A stretch of 64,000 nt of DNA, taken from JBOGOC01 sp050747525 (GTDB lineage: Bacteria > Acidobacteriota > Polarisedimenticolia > JACPZX01 > DASXTC01). Shown here in pieces: positions 26,485-35,382 of the stretch. Each line of letters opens with the position of its first letter. Position 1 is the stretch's first letter. The position numbers and the translations under genes were made by a program. The DNA lies in assembly GCA_050747525.1 (NCBI GenBank), contig JBOGOC010000061.1, positions 88,348-152,347 on the forward strand, read 5' to 3'. The notes under the pieces were generated by a model that searched no databases, was not told the origin of the DNA, and saw only the letters and a list, made by a program, of their open reading frames with translations.

Positions 26485-29400
26485 TGGGATAGAACCTCGG
26501 CGGGGCCGCCATCCGCGCGGCCTCGCCTCATCACGAAGTTCCACTTCCAGAACTCGTACAGGGGCGGGTAGACCAGCAGCTCCAGGATGAAGCTGGTGAT
26601 CAGGCCCCCGATCATCGGGGCGGCCACGCGCTTCATCATATCGGCGCCCGATCCGAGTGACCACATGATGGGCATCAGCCCCATCATGGCCGCCATGACG
26701 GTCATCAGCTTGGGCCTGATGCGCCGCACGGCCCCGTGCACGATGGCCTCCCTCAGATCTTCCCGGGTGCGCATCTGCCCGCGACGGGCCGCTTCGTCGT
26801 ACGACAGGTCCAGGAACAGCAGCATGAACACCCCGGTCTCGGCGTCCAGTCCCATCAGGGCAATCATCCCCACCCAGACCGCGATCGAGACGTTGTAGTC
26901 CAGCAGCCAGATCAGCCAGACCGCCCCGATGATGGAAAACGGCACGGCCAGCATCACGATGCCGGCCTTCACCGCCGACCTGGTGTTCATGTAGAGCAGC
27001 ACGAAGATCAGCAGCAGGGTGACGGGCACGACGATCTTGAGCCGCTCGCGCACCCGCAGCATGTTCTCGTACTGGCCGCTCCACTGAATGGCGTAGCCGG
27101 TCGGCAACGTCACCGTCCCGGCCACGCGCCTCTTCGCCTCCTCGACGTAGCCTCCGATGTCGCGGCCGGCCAGGTCCACGTACACGTAGCCGGTCAGCAT
27201 GCCGTTCTCATCGCGGATCATCGCGGGGCCGGTGGTCAGATGGATGTCGGCGATCTGGGCCAGCGGGATCTGCGCGCCGTCCATGGTGGGGACCAGCACG
27301 CGCCTGAGTCTCTCCAGGTCGTTGCGCTCGTCGGGGGCGTAACGCACGTTCACGTTGTACCGCTCACGCCCTTCGATGGTGCGGGTGATCGTCTCTCCGC
27401 CGATGGCCGACTGGATGATGGTCTGCGCGTCCCCGACCGAGAGACCGTAGCGCGCCAGGGCCTCGCGCTTGAGATCGAAGTCCAGGAAGTAGCCCCCCGC
27501 CGTGCGCTCGGCGTAGATGCTGCGCGTTCCGGGCACGTCCCGCACGGCCGCCTCGATCTGCGCGCCGATCTGCTCGATGACCTGCAGGTCGGCCCCGTGG
27601 ATCTTGATCCCGACGGGGGTGCGCATACCCGTGGTGAGCATGTCGATGCGCGCCTTGATGGGCATGGTCCAGGCGTTGGCCACGCCGGGGAACTGCAGCT
27701 TCGCGTCCAGCTCGGCCACGAGGTCCTCACGGGTGATGCGGTCGTACCAGATGTGCCGCAGCGGCGCCTGCATCCATTCCGGCCAGTCCGCGTAGAAGCG
27801 CGGGACGCGCCGCCACTCCCGGGCGGGCTTGAGCAGGATGGTGGTCTCCATCATGGAGAAGGGGGCCGGGTCGGTGGAGGTCTCCGCGCGGCCGGCCTTT
27901 CCGAAGACCCGCGCGACCTCGGGCACCTGCATGATCAGCGCGTCCATGGTCTGCATCAGGCGCGCCGCCTCGGTCACCGAAAGGCCGGGGAGCGTCGTGG
28001 GCATGTAGAGGAGCGTCCCTTCGTCAAGTGGAGGCATGAACTCCGAGCCGAGCTGCATGTAGATCGGCACCGTGGCGGCCACCAGCAGGGCCGCGGCGGC
28101 GATGGTGGCCACGGGGTGGCGCAGCACGAAGCGGCAGGGAGGCTCGTACACGCGGAAGAGGAGCCGGCTGATGGGGTGGCGCTCCTCGGGATGGTAGGTC
28201 CCCACCGACGCCTGGGTGGCCAGCCACGACAGCCAGCGGGGCCTGAAGCGGAAGGGCTCCATGCGGGCGAACAGCATCCGCAGGGCCGGGTCGAGCGTGA
28301 TGGCCAGGATGGCCGCGATGGCCATGGTCAGGGTCTTGGTATAGGCGAGCGGCTTGAACAGGCGCCCTTCCTGATCCACCAGCGCGAACACCGGCAGGAA
28401 TGCCACCGCGATCACCAGCAGCGAGAAGAAGACCGAGGGCCCCACCTCCTTGAGGGCCTCCAGGCGCACGGCGTGAAAATCCCCCTTCCTCCCCTCGGCG
28501 TGCCAGATCTGCAGCTTTCTGTAGGCGTTCTCCACCTCGACGATGGCGCCGTCCACGAGCACCCCGATGGAGATGGCGATGCCGGCCAGCGACATGATGT
28601 TGGAGGTGACCCCCATGAGGGCCATGGGGAGGAAGGCCAGCGCCACGCTGACGGGGATGGTGACGATGGGGACGACGGCCGAGGGGAGGTGCCACAGGAA
28701 GATCAGGATCACGACGCTGACGATGATCATCTCGAGGATCAGCTCGCGCCTCAGGGTGTCGATCGACCGCTGGATCAGCTCGGAGCGATCGTAGGTGGGA
28801 ATCAGCTCCACCCCCTCGGGCAGCGACGGCCGGATCTCGTCGATCTTCCCCTTCACGCGTTCGATGACGTTGAGGGCGTTCTCGCCGTGGCGCATGATGA
28901 CGATGCCCCCGGGGGTGTCCCCCTGGCCGTCCAGGTCGGCCACGCCGCGCCGGATGTCGGGGCCCAGCGCCACGCGCGCGACATCGCGCAGGCTCACCGG
29001 GGTGCCTCGCCGATCCTGCCCGACCACGATCTGCTCGAGGTCCTGGACCGACCGTATATAGCCGCGCCCACGGACCATGTATTCGGCCCCCGCGATCTCC
29101 ACCAGGCGGCCGCCGACGTCGTTGTTTGCTTCGCGGATGGCGTCGACCAGCCTCTGCACCGGCAGGCCGTAGGCCTGCAGGGCCTGTGGATCGAGGTTCA
29201 CCTGGTACTGCTTCTGGAAGCCTCCGATGGAGGCCACCTCCGCCACGCCGGGGACGCTCTGCAGCCAGTAGCGCAGATACCAGTCCTGGAACGACCTCAG
29301 GTCGGCGAGGCTGTGCCGGCCGGAGCGATCCACCAGCGCGTACTGGTAGACCCAGCCGACCCCCGTGGCGTCGGGGCCCATCTCGGTGCGGACTCCTTCG

Positions 29401-29762
29401 GGGAGGACCGGCAGGATCTTGCTCAGGTATTCCAGCGTACGGCTGCGCGCCCAGTACAGGTCGGTCCCGTCCTCGAAGATGACGTAGACGTAGGAGAAGC
29501 CGAAGTCGGAGAAGCCGCGCACCGCCTTCACCTTCGGCGCGCCCAGCAGCGCCGAGATGATGGGGTAGGTGACCTGATCCTCGATGATGTCGGGGCTGCG
29601 GTCCCAGCGCGAATAGACGATGACCTGGGTGTCGGACAGATCGGGGATGGCGTCCAGCGGGATGGTGCGCATGGCATGGAAGGCCCCCGCCAGCGCCACC
29701 GCGGTCAGCAGCAGGACGACGAACTTGTTGCTCGCGGAGAGCTCGATGATCCGGCCGATCAT
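26481..29762 (-). CDS. cusA: Cu(I)/Ag(I) efflux RND transporter, CusA type
   Basis: 1093 residues, full length for heavy-metal-efflux RND pumps. The three pore methionines that mark the Cu/Ag subclass are present: M587 (LLYMPTT), M637/M638 (DPAPFSMMETT) and M708 (RIDMLTTGM). The proton-relay helix is VLVDGAIVEVEN with D404 and E409/E411. Twelve membrane helices in two halves. Using proton influx, it moves Cu(I) or Ag(I) from cytoplasm or periplasm through CusBC out of the cell. ATGA overlap with cusB; its stop overlaps the convergent Cys-rich peptide gene. Confidence 0.95.
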   Translation of the reverse strand: MIGRIIELSASNKFVVLLLTAVALAGAFHAMRTIPLDAIPDLSDTQVIVYSRWDRSPDIIEDQVTYPIISALLGAPKVKAVRGFSDFGFSYVYVIFEDGTDLYWARSRTLEYLSKILPVLPEGVRTEMGPDATGVGWVYQYALVDRSGRHSLADLRSFQDWYLRYWLQSVPGVAEVASIGGFQKQYQVNLDPQALQAYGLPVQRLVDAIREANNDVGGRLVEIAGAEYMVRGRGYIRSVQDLEQIVVGQDRRGTPVSLRDVARVALGPDIRRGVADLDGQGDTPGGIVIMRHGENALNVIERVKGKIDEIRPSLPEGVELIPTYDRSELIQRSIDTLRRELILEMIIVSVVILIFLWHLPSAVVPIVTIPVSVALAFLPMALMGVTSNIMSLAGIAISIGVLVDGAIVEVENAYRKLQIWHAEGRKGDFHAVRLEALKEVGPSVFFSLLVIAVAFLPVFALVDQEGRLFKPLAYTKTLTMAIAAILAITLDPALRMLFARMEPFRFRPRWLSWLATQASVGTYHPEERHPISRLLFRVYEPPCRFVLRHPVATIAAAALLVAATVPIYMQLGSEFMPPLDEGTLLYMPTTLPGLSVTEAARLMQTMDALIMQVPEVARVFGKAGRAETSTDPAPFSMMETTILLKPAREWRRVPRFYADWPEWMQAPLRHIWYDRITREDLVAELDAKLQFPGVANAWTMPIKARIDMLTTGMRTPVGIKIHGADLQVIEQIGAQIEAAVRDVPGTRSIYAERTAGGYFLDFDLKREALARYGLSVGDAQTIIQSAIGGETITRTIEGRERYNVNVRYAPDERNDLERLRRVLVPTMDGAQIPLAQIADIHLTTGPAMIRDENGMLTGYVYVDLAGRDIGGYVEEAKRRVAGTVTLPTGYAIQWSGQYENMLRVRERLKIVVPVTLLLIFVLLYMNTRSAVKAGIVMLAVPFSIIGAVWLIWLLDYNVSIAVWVGMIALMGLDAETGVFMLLFLDLSYDEAARRGQMRTREDLREAIVHGAVRRIRPKLMTVMAAMMGLMPIMWSLGSGADMMKRVAAPMIGGLITSFILELLVYPPLYEFWKWNFVMRRGRADGGPAEVLSH

Positions 29763-31042
29763 GGGTGCGCGCCGACCGCCGCCTCCAGCCGCGACTCCGA
29801 ATCGAGCAGGAAGTTTCCGGACGTCACCACGCGGTCGCCTTCGTCCAGGCCCCGCAGGATCTGGATGGCATCATCCAGCCGGGCCCCCAGGACCACCTGG
29901 CGGGGCTCGAAGTGCCCCTCGCCGCGGTCCACGAACACCACGTCCTTGTCGCCCGTGCTCAGGACGGCGCCGCGCGGGACCGCCAGCCCCTCGCCCAGAT
30001 CGGACTCCAGCTGGACGTCGGCGAACATCTCGGGCTTCAGCGCGAGATCCGGGTTGGGCAGCTCGACCCGCACCTTGACGGTGCGTGTGGTCTCCGACAG
30101 GACCGGTGAGATGAACGAGACGTTCCCTTCGAAGGCCCGGCCGGGCAGGTACGAAAGGGTCACCCGGGCCCGCTGCCCGAGCCGGATGAGCGGCATCTCG
30201 TATTCGTAGACGTCGGCCATCACCCACACCCTCTCCAGGTTGGCGATGTCCAGCACGGTCGTCCCCGAGTCGATCTTCTGGCCCTCCTGGACGTTCCTCA
30301 TCACGATGTGGCCGGTGACCGGTGACGGCAGGGTGGTGGTGCGTGGAGCCTCTCCGGTGCGCTCCAGCTCCTCGATCTGCGCGGGGGCCAGATCGTACAG
30401 CAGCAGGCGGCGCCGGGCGCTCTGCACGAGCGCGTCGCCGCTGGCGCGCACGGCGGGATCGGCGGCGCTGCCGAGCCGATCGCGGGCCTTGAGCGCCAGG
30501 ATGTATTCCTGCGCGGAGGCCAGCAGCTCCGGGCTGTAGATCGACAGAAGAGGCTGCCCGCGGCGCACCAGCTCTCCCGTGGTGTTGGCGTGCAGGCGCT
30601 CCACGTAGCCGCCGACCTTGGTGTGCACGTGGTGCAGGCGGGTCTCGTCGTAGGTGACCCGTCCGATGGTGCGGATGGTCCTGGACAGGCGCCGGCGCGT
30701 GACCGGCTCGCTGGTGACGCCGATCAGCTGCCGCTTCTGGAGCGACAGGTGCACGGGGGCGCGCCCCTCGACGGGCGGGCCGGGCGCGGGGGCCGAGGCC
30801 GGGGCGGGGTGGGCCGCGGCCGATCGCTCCTGGATGGGGATCATGCGCATGCCGCAGATGGGGCAGTCCCCCGGGCGATCGGAGATCATCGTGGGATGCA
30901 TGGGGCACTGGTACCGCACGGCGCTCCGAGCGATGACAGGAGGCTGCCCGCCGCGGCCCAGGATCCACGCTCCGCCGCCGGCCACCATCAGCCCGAAGCC
31001 GAAGGCGACGATCAGGGCCAGCCAGATCCGCCCTCGGGTCAT
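29759..31042 (-). CDS. cusB: Cus-type periplasmic adaptor (membrane fusion protein) with heavy-metal-binding domain
   Basis: 427 residues. N-terminal helix (IWLALIVAFGFGLMVAGG), then a metal-binding insert YQCPMHPTMISDRPGDCPICG and MRMIPI (about 45-70) typical of CusB homologues, a barrel-sandwich hybrid (VGGYVERLHANTTGELVRRG), alpha-hairpin, and beta-barrel (VFVDRGEGHFEPRQV). It links CusA and CusC and hands metal to the pump. Starts by overlapping the TolC-like gene and ends overlapping cusA, both ATGA. Confidence 0.94.
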   Translation of the reverse strand: MTRGRIWLALIVAFGFGLMVAGGGAWILGRGGQPPVIARSAVRYQCPMHPTMISDRPGDCPICGMRMIPIQERSAAAHPAPASAPAPGPPVEGRAPVHLSLQKRQLIGVTSEPVTRRRLSRTIRTIGRVTYDETRLHHVHTKVGGYVERLHANTTGELVRRGQPLLSIYSPELLASAQEYILALKARDRLGSAADPAVRASGDALVQSARRRLLLYDLAPAQIEELERTGEAPRTTTLPSPVTGHIVMRNVQEGQKIDSGTTVLDIANLERVWVMADVYEYEMPLIRLGQRARVTLSYLPGRAFEGNVSFISPVLSETTRTVKVRVELPNPDLALKPEMFADVQLESDLGEGLAVPRGAVLSTGDKDVVFVDRGEGHFEPRQVVLGARLDDAIQILRGLDEGDRVVTSGNFLLDSESRLEAAVGAHP

Positions 31043-32301
31043 GGGCGGGCCTCCCCCGCCGGGCCTGCCGTGCCGGATTGCACGAGCGGGAGAGCGGTGA
31101 GCCGCTCGAGTGCGGCGAGCGCCGAGACCCGCTCAGCCTTCTGGGCCTCGAGATCGAGCTGGGATCGGAACAGAGAGCTGAAGTCGTTCAGCAGGGTCAG
31201 GAAGTCCACGCGCCCCACCCCGTAGGCCACCGACGAGGATTCCAGGGCGCTGCGCGCCTGCGGCAGGATCGACTGCTCGTAGATCGTGATCAGCCGGGCC
31301 GCCCGATCCGCGCGCGATGCCAGCTCCTGCACCTCGGCCGCGATCTCGAGCCGCGTGGCGGCCAGATCCTGGACGGCCGCGTCCACCTCCGCCGAAGCCT
31401 GCACCACTCCCTGCGCCTGCTTGTTCTGCCGGTAGAGAGGCAGGCGCACGCCGAACATCCCCATCACCATCGGATCGAGATCGCCGCGGTAGCTGTAGCC
31501 GGCGCCGTAGCTGAAGTCCGGCTTGAGATCCTTGCGGGCGAGCTCGAGGCGTGCCTCGCCGGCTCCCACCGCCGCCTGCGCCTGCAGGATCACGGGGGAG
31601 CGTGCCAGCGCCTCGGCCTCGAGCGCCGCGGCGTCCAGCTCGGCCACCGTGTCGGGAAGCGCGGTTGCCGGACCCAGGGGGAGCCTGTCGGTGTCGCCGA
31701 CCAGGGCCCTCATCCTGGCCGCCGCCGCCCCCCGCTCCTGATGGATCCGCTCTCCCTGGGCCTCCAGCACGGCGATCTCCGTCTGCGCCTTGAGGACATT
31801 CTGCAGCAGGCCTTCGCCCGCCTCGTACCGCGCGCGGGTCGCATCGAGCAGCGACGAGAGTAGGAACCGGCTCTCGTCCAGGATGGAGGCGGTCCGATCG
31901 AGCCGGTACAGGTCGGCGTAGACCTGCTTGACGCGAGCGGCGATCTCCAGCTCACGCTGGCTCACCCCCAGTGCCGCCCCGTCCGCTTCGCGGCGCGCGA
32001 CGTCGCCGGCCAGCCGGCGCTTGCCCGGATAGGGAAGCTCCTGCAGCCACGAAAGGGCGAGAAACGAGTCCACGCTGTCCCCCAGGGTGATGTCGTCGAG
32101 CGATTCGTTGGTGTACGCAATGGAGGCCATCGGGTCGGGGAGGGCCTCGACCTGCGAAGGGACGGCTTCCGCCGCGGCCTGCCGCCCCCGCGCCGCGGCG
32201 ATCGCCGGATTGCGCTGGCGGGCCTGTTCGAGCAGCGACGCCAGGTCGAGCGGCTCGGGTGACGCCGCGTGGAACGCCGACCAGATCAGAATGCCGAGCA
32301 T
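31039..32301 (-). CDS. cusC: TolC-family outer membrane efflux protein (CusC-like)
   Basis: 420 residues: signal peptide (MLGILIWSAFHAAS), then two TolC repeats rich in long helices (RQRNPAIAAARGRQAAAEAVPSQ-type N-terminal motif, LPDPMASIAY; second half VILQAQAAVGAGEARLELA, KDLKPDFSYGAGY). It forms the outer-membrane exit duct of the Cus pump. First large gene of the cusCBA operon, 84 nt after the Cys-rich small gene. CusC-like by context; the sequence alone says only TolC family. Confidence 0.9.
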   Translation of the reverse strand: MLGILIWSAFHAASPEPLDLASLLEQARQRNPAIAAARGRQAAAEAVPSQVEALPDPMASIAYTNESLDDITLGDSVDSFLALSWLQELPYPGKRRLAGDVARREADGAALGVSQRELEIAARVKQVYADLYRLDRTASILDESRFLLSSLLDATRARYEAGEGLLQNVLKAQTEIAVLEAQGERIHQERGAAAARMRALVGDTDRLPLGPATALPDTVAELDAAALEAEALARSPVILQAQAAVGAGEARLELARKDLKPDFSYGAGYSYRGDLDPMVMGMFGVRLPLYRQNKQAQGVVQASAEVDAAVQDLAATRLEIAAEVQELASRADRAARLITIYEQSILPQARSALESSSVAYGVGRVDFLTLLNDFSSLFRSQLDLEAQKAERVSALAALERLTALPLVQSGTAGPAGEARP

Positions 32302-32364
32302 GGTGATCCTTCCTGAAGAGACAGATCCCCGTCGTGTTTCGATGCGTTGAAAGAGAGGAGGGTT

Positions 32365-32383
32365 CCCGCCGTGAGGCGGCGGG
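32365..32383 (-). other. Hairpin between the Cys-rich gene and cusC
   Basis: Perfect 7-bp stem (CCCGCCG / CGGCGGG) with a 5-nt loop, immediately after the stop codon of the Cys-rich gene. There is no T-run on the minus strand, so it is not a classical terminator. It could stabilise the upstream cistron or partly attenuate cusCBA. Confidence 0.45.
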
Positions 32384-32385
32384 TG

Positions 32386-32736
32386 TCAGATCAGGAGAGG
32401 AGCGTTCTGGATGAGGAGGGATGCGGCGGGACGCTGGGCCTCATGCCGCGCCGCCAGACCGGCCTCGCGCGGACCGGTCATGTCGTCCGCGACGCGCACG
32501 ATGGGCAGGCCGTCCGGCTGCCCCTTGGACAGGGTGCCCGCTCGTGATCCGGGGCCCTCACGGTCAGCAGGGGCGTCCGCCTCGCAGCAGCAGGCGGTGT
32601 CGGCGCTCCACTGGGTGGTGGGCCCCGAACAGTCGGGCATCGGGCAGGCGGGCTCGCAGAGCCACCCCAGCGAACAGGGCTGGGCGGTCAGGAAAAGGGC
32701 CGCCAGCAGTCCGGGCAGGACCTTCAACATCTTCAT
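32386..32736 (-). CDS. Small exported Cys-rich protein heading the cus operon
   Basis: 116 residues from ATG 32734-32736 (a second ATG lies two codons on). Signal-like N-terminus MKMLKVLPGLLAALFLTAQPC, then seven cysteines within about 50 residues (QPCSLG, WLCEPACPMPDC, ACCCEAD), a soft-metal-friendly cluster. The rest is a low-complexity polar tail ending in SLLIQNAPLLI. Its promoter (32747-32775) is the likely promoter of the whole cus operon. Position and cysteines suggest a periplasmic copper-binding or sensing protein; this is inference, and no family is recognised. Confidence 0.65.
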   Translation of the reverse strand: MKMLKVLPGLLAALFLTAQPCSLGWLCEPACPMPDCSGPTTQWSADTACCCEADAPADREGPGSRAGTLSKGQPDGLPIVRVADDMTGPREAGLAARHEAQRPAASLLIQNAPLLI

Positions 32737-32746
32737 GTGTAATCGG

Positions 32747-32775
32747 AATCTACAGCAATCTCCCGGGAGGGTCAA
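32747..32775 (-). promoter_or_regulatory. Promoter of the cus operon with a palindrome in the spacer
   Basis: On the minus strand TTGACC (32770-32775), 17-bp spacer, TAGATT (32747-32752). The spacer holds the perfect palindrome CTCCCGGGAG, a possible repressor or activator site. The predicted start of transcription is within about 4 nt of the ATG at 32736. A MerR/CueR-type 19-bp spacer is not seen. Confidence 0.55.
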
Positions 32776-32821
32776 ACCGGAACCTCCGGCCTCCCGGCCG
32801 GGGACAATGCGGTAACATGCG

Positions 32822-33289
32822 ATGGTGCGACAAATCCTGTTGTCCCTGTGCCTGCTCGCCATGCTCGTGGCCTGCCATACGGAAAGGGTGTGCGACGTGT
32901 GCGGGCGCGATGAATGCGCCGGACTCGCATTCAGGATTGAATACGCCGATGGCGGCGCGCAGGAGACATGCTGTCCGAGGTGCGGCTCTCATGCGCTGGC
33001 GGAGGCGGGGGGCCGGGTCCCGGCCCGGCTGTTGGCGCGCGATTTCGCGACGGGAAAGCCGGTGGACGCGCACGCGGCCCGCTACGTCGAGGGAAGCGAC
33101 GTGGAGCACTGCCGCACCATGAACGAGCAGAGGCGCCAGGAGCTGCACTACGATCGATGCCTCCCGAGCCTGATCGCCTTCGCTTCCGAGGAGCAGGCCC
33201 TGTCGTTCGTGCGCGAGCACGGAGGACGGCTGCGCACGTTCGAAGATCTGAAGTTCGGCCAGGCGCCGGACGCTGCCGCCGCCCGCTGA
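32822..33289 (+). CDS. NosL-like Cys-rich lipoprotein
   Basis: 155 residues, divergent from the cus operon. Signal peptide with lipobox LAMLVAC, then CDVCGRDEC and CCPRCG. The C-terminal half, with FATGKPVDAHAARYVEGSDV, the C at DVEHC, DRCLPSLIAFASEEQALSFV and HGGRLRTFEDL, resembles the NosL/copper-chaperone fold. NosL proteins bind Cu(I) for nitrous oxide reductase, but no nos genes are present here. A general outer-membrane or periplasmic copper chaperone role beside cusCBA is therefore more likely (inference). The next gene begins 13 nt downstream. Confidence 0.6.
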   Translation: MVRQILLSLCLLAMLVACHTERVCDVCGRDECAGLAFRIEYADGGAQETCCPRCGSHALAEAGGRVPARLLARDFATGKPVDAHAARYVEGSDVEHCRTMNEQRRQELHYDRCLPSLIAFASEEQALSFVREHGGRLRTFEDLKFGQAPDAAAAR

Positions 33290-33302
33290 GGGCCTCTGAG
33301 CC

Positions 33303-33887
33303 ATGAGCGATCTCCCGCTGGCCACGGACGACGCGAATGCCCGCGACGACGTCGCGCCGCCGGTCCCGCCGCCCGTCCCGATGGCCGCGAACGTGGCCGA
33401 CGGCGTGGAGCGGAGCCTCGATCCCCGCAACATCACGCTGCAGAAACTCGAAGGCTGGATCTTCACCGCGTGCGTCGCGGCCGCAAACACCATCATCCTC
33501 CCCATCGTGATCCTTTCGGCGCCGCTCCCCGCCGTGCTGGACATCCTGATCGTGGCGGCGGCCCTCGGCGTGGTGGCCACGCTGGCCTGGATAGGGAAAA
33601 AGTGGCCCGAGGTGGAGCACCGCCATGCTTTCTACCGGGTCGGCGACGAAGGGATCGAGATCCGGCGCGGCGTGGTGTGGCGCCACGTCATCTCGGTGCC
33701 ACGATCGCGCATCCAGCACACCGACGTCTCGCAGGGCCCGCTCGCGCGGCGCTTCGGTCTGGGGACCCTCAGCCTCTTCACGGCCGGGACCGAGCACGAG
33801 CGGATCGATCTCTCGGGCCTGGATCACGGCGTGGCCATGGCCATCCGCGATGCCCTGGCCCCTTCGGACCGCACCGATGCCGTCTGA
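33303..33887 (+). CDS. Bacterial PH-domain (DUF304, YdbS-like) membrane protein
   Basis: 194 residues. A proline-rich cytoplasmic N-terminus (to about 45), two helices (GWIFTACVAAANTIILPIVIL and AVLDILIVAAALGVVATLAW), then a bacterial PH domain (FYRVGDEGIEIRRGVVWRHVISVPRSRIQHTDV-type strands, about 105-190). Such proteins occur in pairs with three-domain YdbT-like partners; here the partner follows with an 11-nt overlap. Function in the envelope is unknown. Confidence 0.82.
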   Translation: MSDLPLATDDANARDDVAPPVPPPVPMAANVADGVERSLDPRNITLQKLEGWIFTACVAAANTIILPIVILSAPLPAVLDILIVAAALGVVATLAWIGKKWPEVEHRHAFYRVGDEGIEIRRGVVWRHVISVPRSRIQHTDVSQGPLARRFGLGTLSLFTAGTEHERIDLSGLDHGVAMAIRDALAPSDRTDAV

Positions 33888-35376
33888 GAAGCGGCTTCAC
33901 CCGCTTTCCCCGCTGTTCATGATCGCCTCCAATGCGAAGAGCCTCATCCTTCCCGGCCTGCTCGTGCTCGTGGCCGCGCGCGGCAGCAACCTGGACCTCT
34001 GGCTGATGCTGCTCATCATCCCGTACGCGCTGGTGGCCATCCTGCGCTACGCCACGCTGCGCTACGAGCTGGGCCCCGAGGACCTGGTGATCCGCACCGG
34101 GCTCGTCTTCCGCAACGTCCGGCACATCCCCTACGGCCGCATCCACAACATCGGCTCGGTGCGCAACGTCCTTCATCGCATGGGCGGCGTGGCAGAGGTC
34201 CGCGTGGAGACCGCCGGGGGAGGCGGCAAGAAGGCCGAGGCAAAGCTCCAGGTCCTGTCCGTGGCGGCGATGGAGGAGCTGAGGCGCCAGGTCTTCGAGC
34301 GCAAGGCCCTGGCGGCGGGGGAGGCCCCGGCGGCCGAGCCCGTCGAGACGCGCGTCGACGAGAACGTCCTCCTGCGCATGCCGGTGCGCGAGCTGCTCCT
34401 GTACGGCGTGATCGAGAACCGCGGGATGGTGGTGATGGCCGCGGCGTGGGGCTTCTTCTGGCAGATCGCGTGGCAGATGGGCTGGCTGGACGGGAGAGGA
34501 ATGACCGTGCGCAACGAGGACGTCCGTCAGGTCACCTCGTTCATCGGCCGGTCCGGACTGGCGGTTGCCCTCCTGTGGGCCGCAGGGCTGGTGCTGGCCT
34601 TCCTCGTCTCGCTGAGGATCTTCTCGATCGGCTGGGCCCTCGTGAAGCTGTACGGCTTCACCCTGGCGCGCCGCGACAAGGACCTCATCACCAGCTGCGG
34701 CCTGCTCACGCACGTGTTCACCGCCATCCCGGCCCGCCGGATCCAGGTGCTCACGGTGCGGGAAGGGCCGATGCATCGTCTGTTCGGGCGGGTGGAGGTG
34801 CGCGCCGACATCGTGGGCGGCTCACCCGAGGATGCCTCCGCGGCGCACGAGCGGATCGCGCCGCTGGTGCGCGCCTCGGACTGCCCGGACCTGGTGCGAC
34901 GGATCCAGCCCGAGCTGGACGTGTCGTCAGTGACGTGGGTGGGGGTGCACCCGCGCGCCGCGCGGCGGATCTTCAAGAGGTACGTGATCATCATGGCGAT
35001 CGCGTCACTGATCATCGCGTTGAACGCCGGCTGGCCGGCACTGGGACTGCTGCCGCTCTCGCTGCCGCTGCTGTGGCTCATCGCGCGCGGGCAGGCCAGG
35101 CGACTGGGCTACCGCGTGGACGAACGGGGGATCTTCTTTCGCAGCGGATGGCTGTGGAGGCGCGCCAGCGGGGCCCGCCACGACAAGGTCCAGTCGGTCG
35201 GGCTGAACGAGTCCCCCTTCGACCGCCGCCACGGCATGGCGACGCTGGTGGTGGACAACGCGGGGATGTCGCAGTCCAGCCACAAGCTGCGCGTTCCCTA
35301 CCTGGACGCCGCCATCGCGCGGCACCTCCACGACGAGATCGAGGCGCGCGCGGCGCGAAGCGCCTTCCGGTGGTGA
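33877..35376 (+). CDS. Multi-PH-domain membrane protein (DUF304, YdbT-like)
   Basis: 499 residues from ATG 33877, overlapping the preceding gene by 11 nt; the longer reading is a shadow. Three bacterial PH domains alternate with paired helices: domain 1 around RYELGPEDLVIRTGLVFRNV (about 55-145), domain 2 around TLARRDKDLITSCGLLTHVF (about 255-330), domain 3 around YRVDERGIFFRSGWLWRRAS (about 410-490). Each PH domain keeps the strand-turn pattern R-IQ/IHNI. Likely forms an envelope complex with the preceding PH protein. Ends 6 nt from the convergent beta-helix gene. Confidence 0.85.
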   Translation: MPSEKRLHPLSPLFMIASNAKSLILPGLLVLVAARGSNLDLWLMLLIIPYALVAILRYATLRYELGPEDLVIRTGLVFRNVRHIPYGRIHNIGSVRNVLHRMGGVAEVRVETAGGGGKKAEAKLQVLSVAAMEELRRQVFERKALAAGEAPAAEPVETRVDENVLLRMPVRELLLYGVIENRGMVVMAAAWGFFWQIAWQMGWLDGRGMTVRNEDVRQVTSFIGRSGLAVALLWAAGLVLAFLVSLRIFSIGWALVKLYGFTLARRDKDLITSCGLLTHVFTAIPARRIQVLTVREGPMHRLFGRVEVRADIVGGSPEDASAAHERIAPLVRASDCPDLVRRIQPELDVSSVTWVGVHPRAARRIFKRYVIIMAIASLIIALNAGWPALGLLPLSLPLLWLIARGQARRLGYRVDERGIFFRSGWLWRRASGARHDKVQSVGLNESPFDRRHGMATLVVDNAGMSQSSHKLRVPYLDAAIARHLHDEIEARAARSAFRW

Positions 35377-35382
35377 CGGAGA

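Noticed and set aside
26736..30209. 1157-codon open frame on the plus strand
   Set aside because: Antisense shadow of cusA and cusB; composition only, no recognisable motif.
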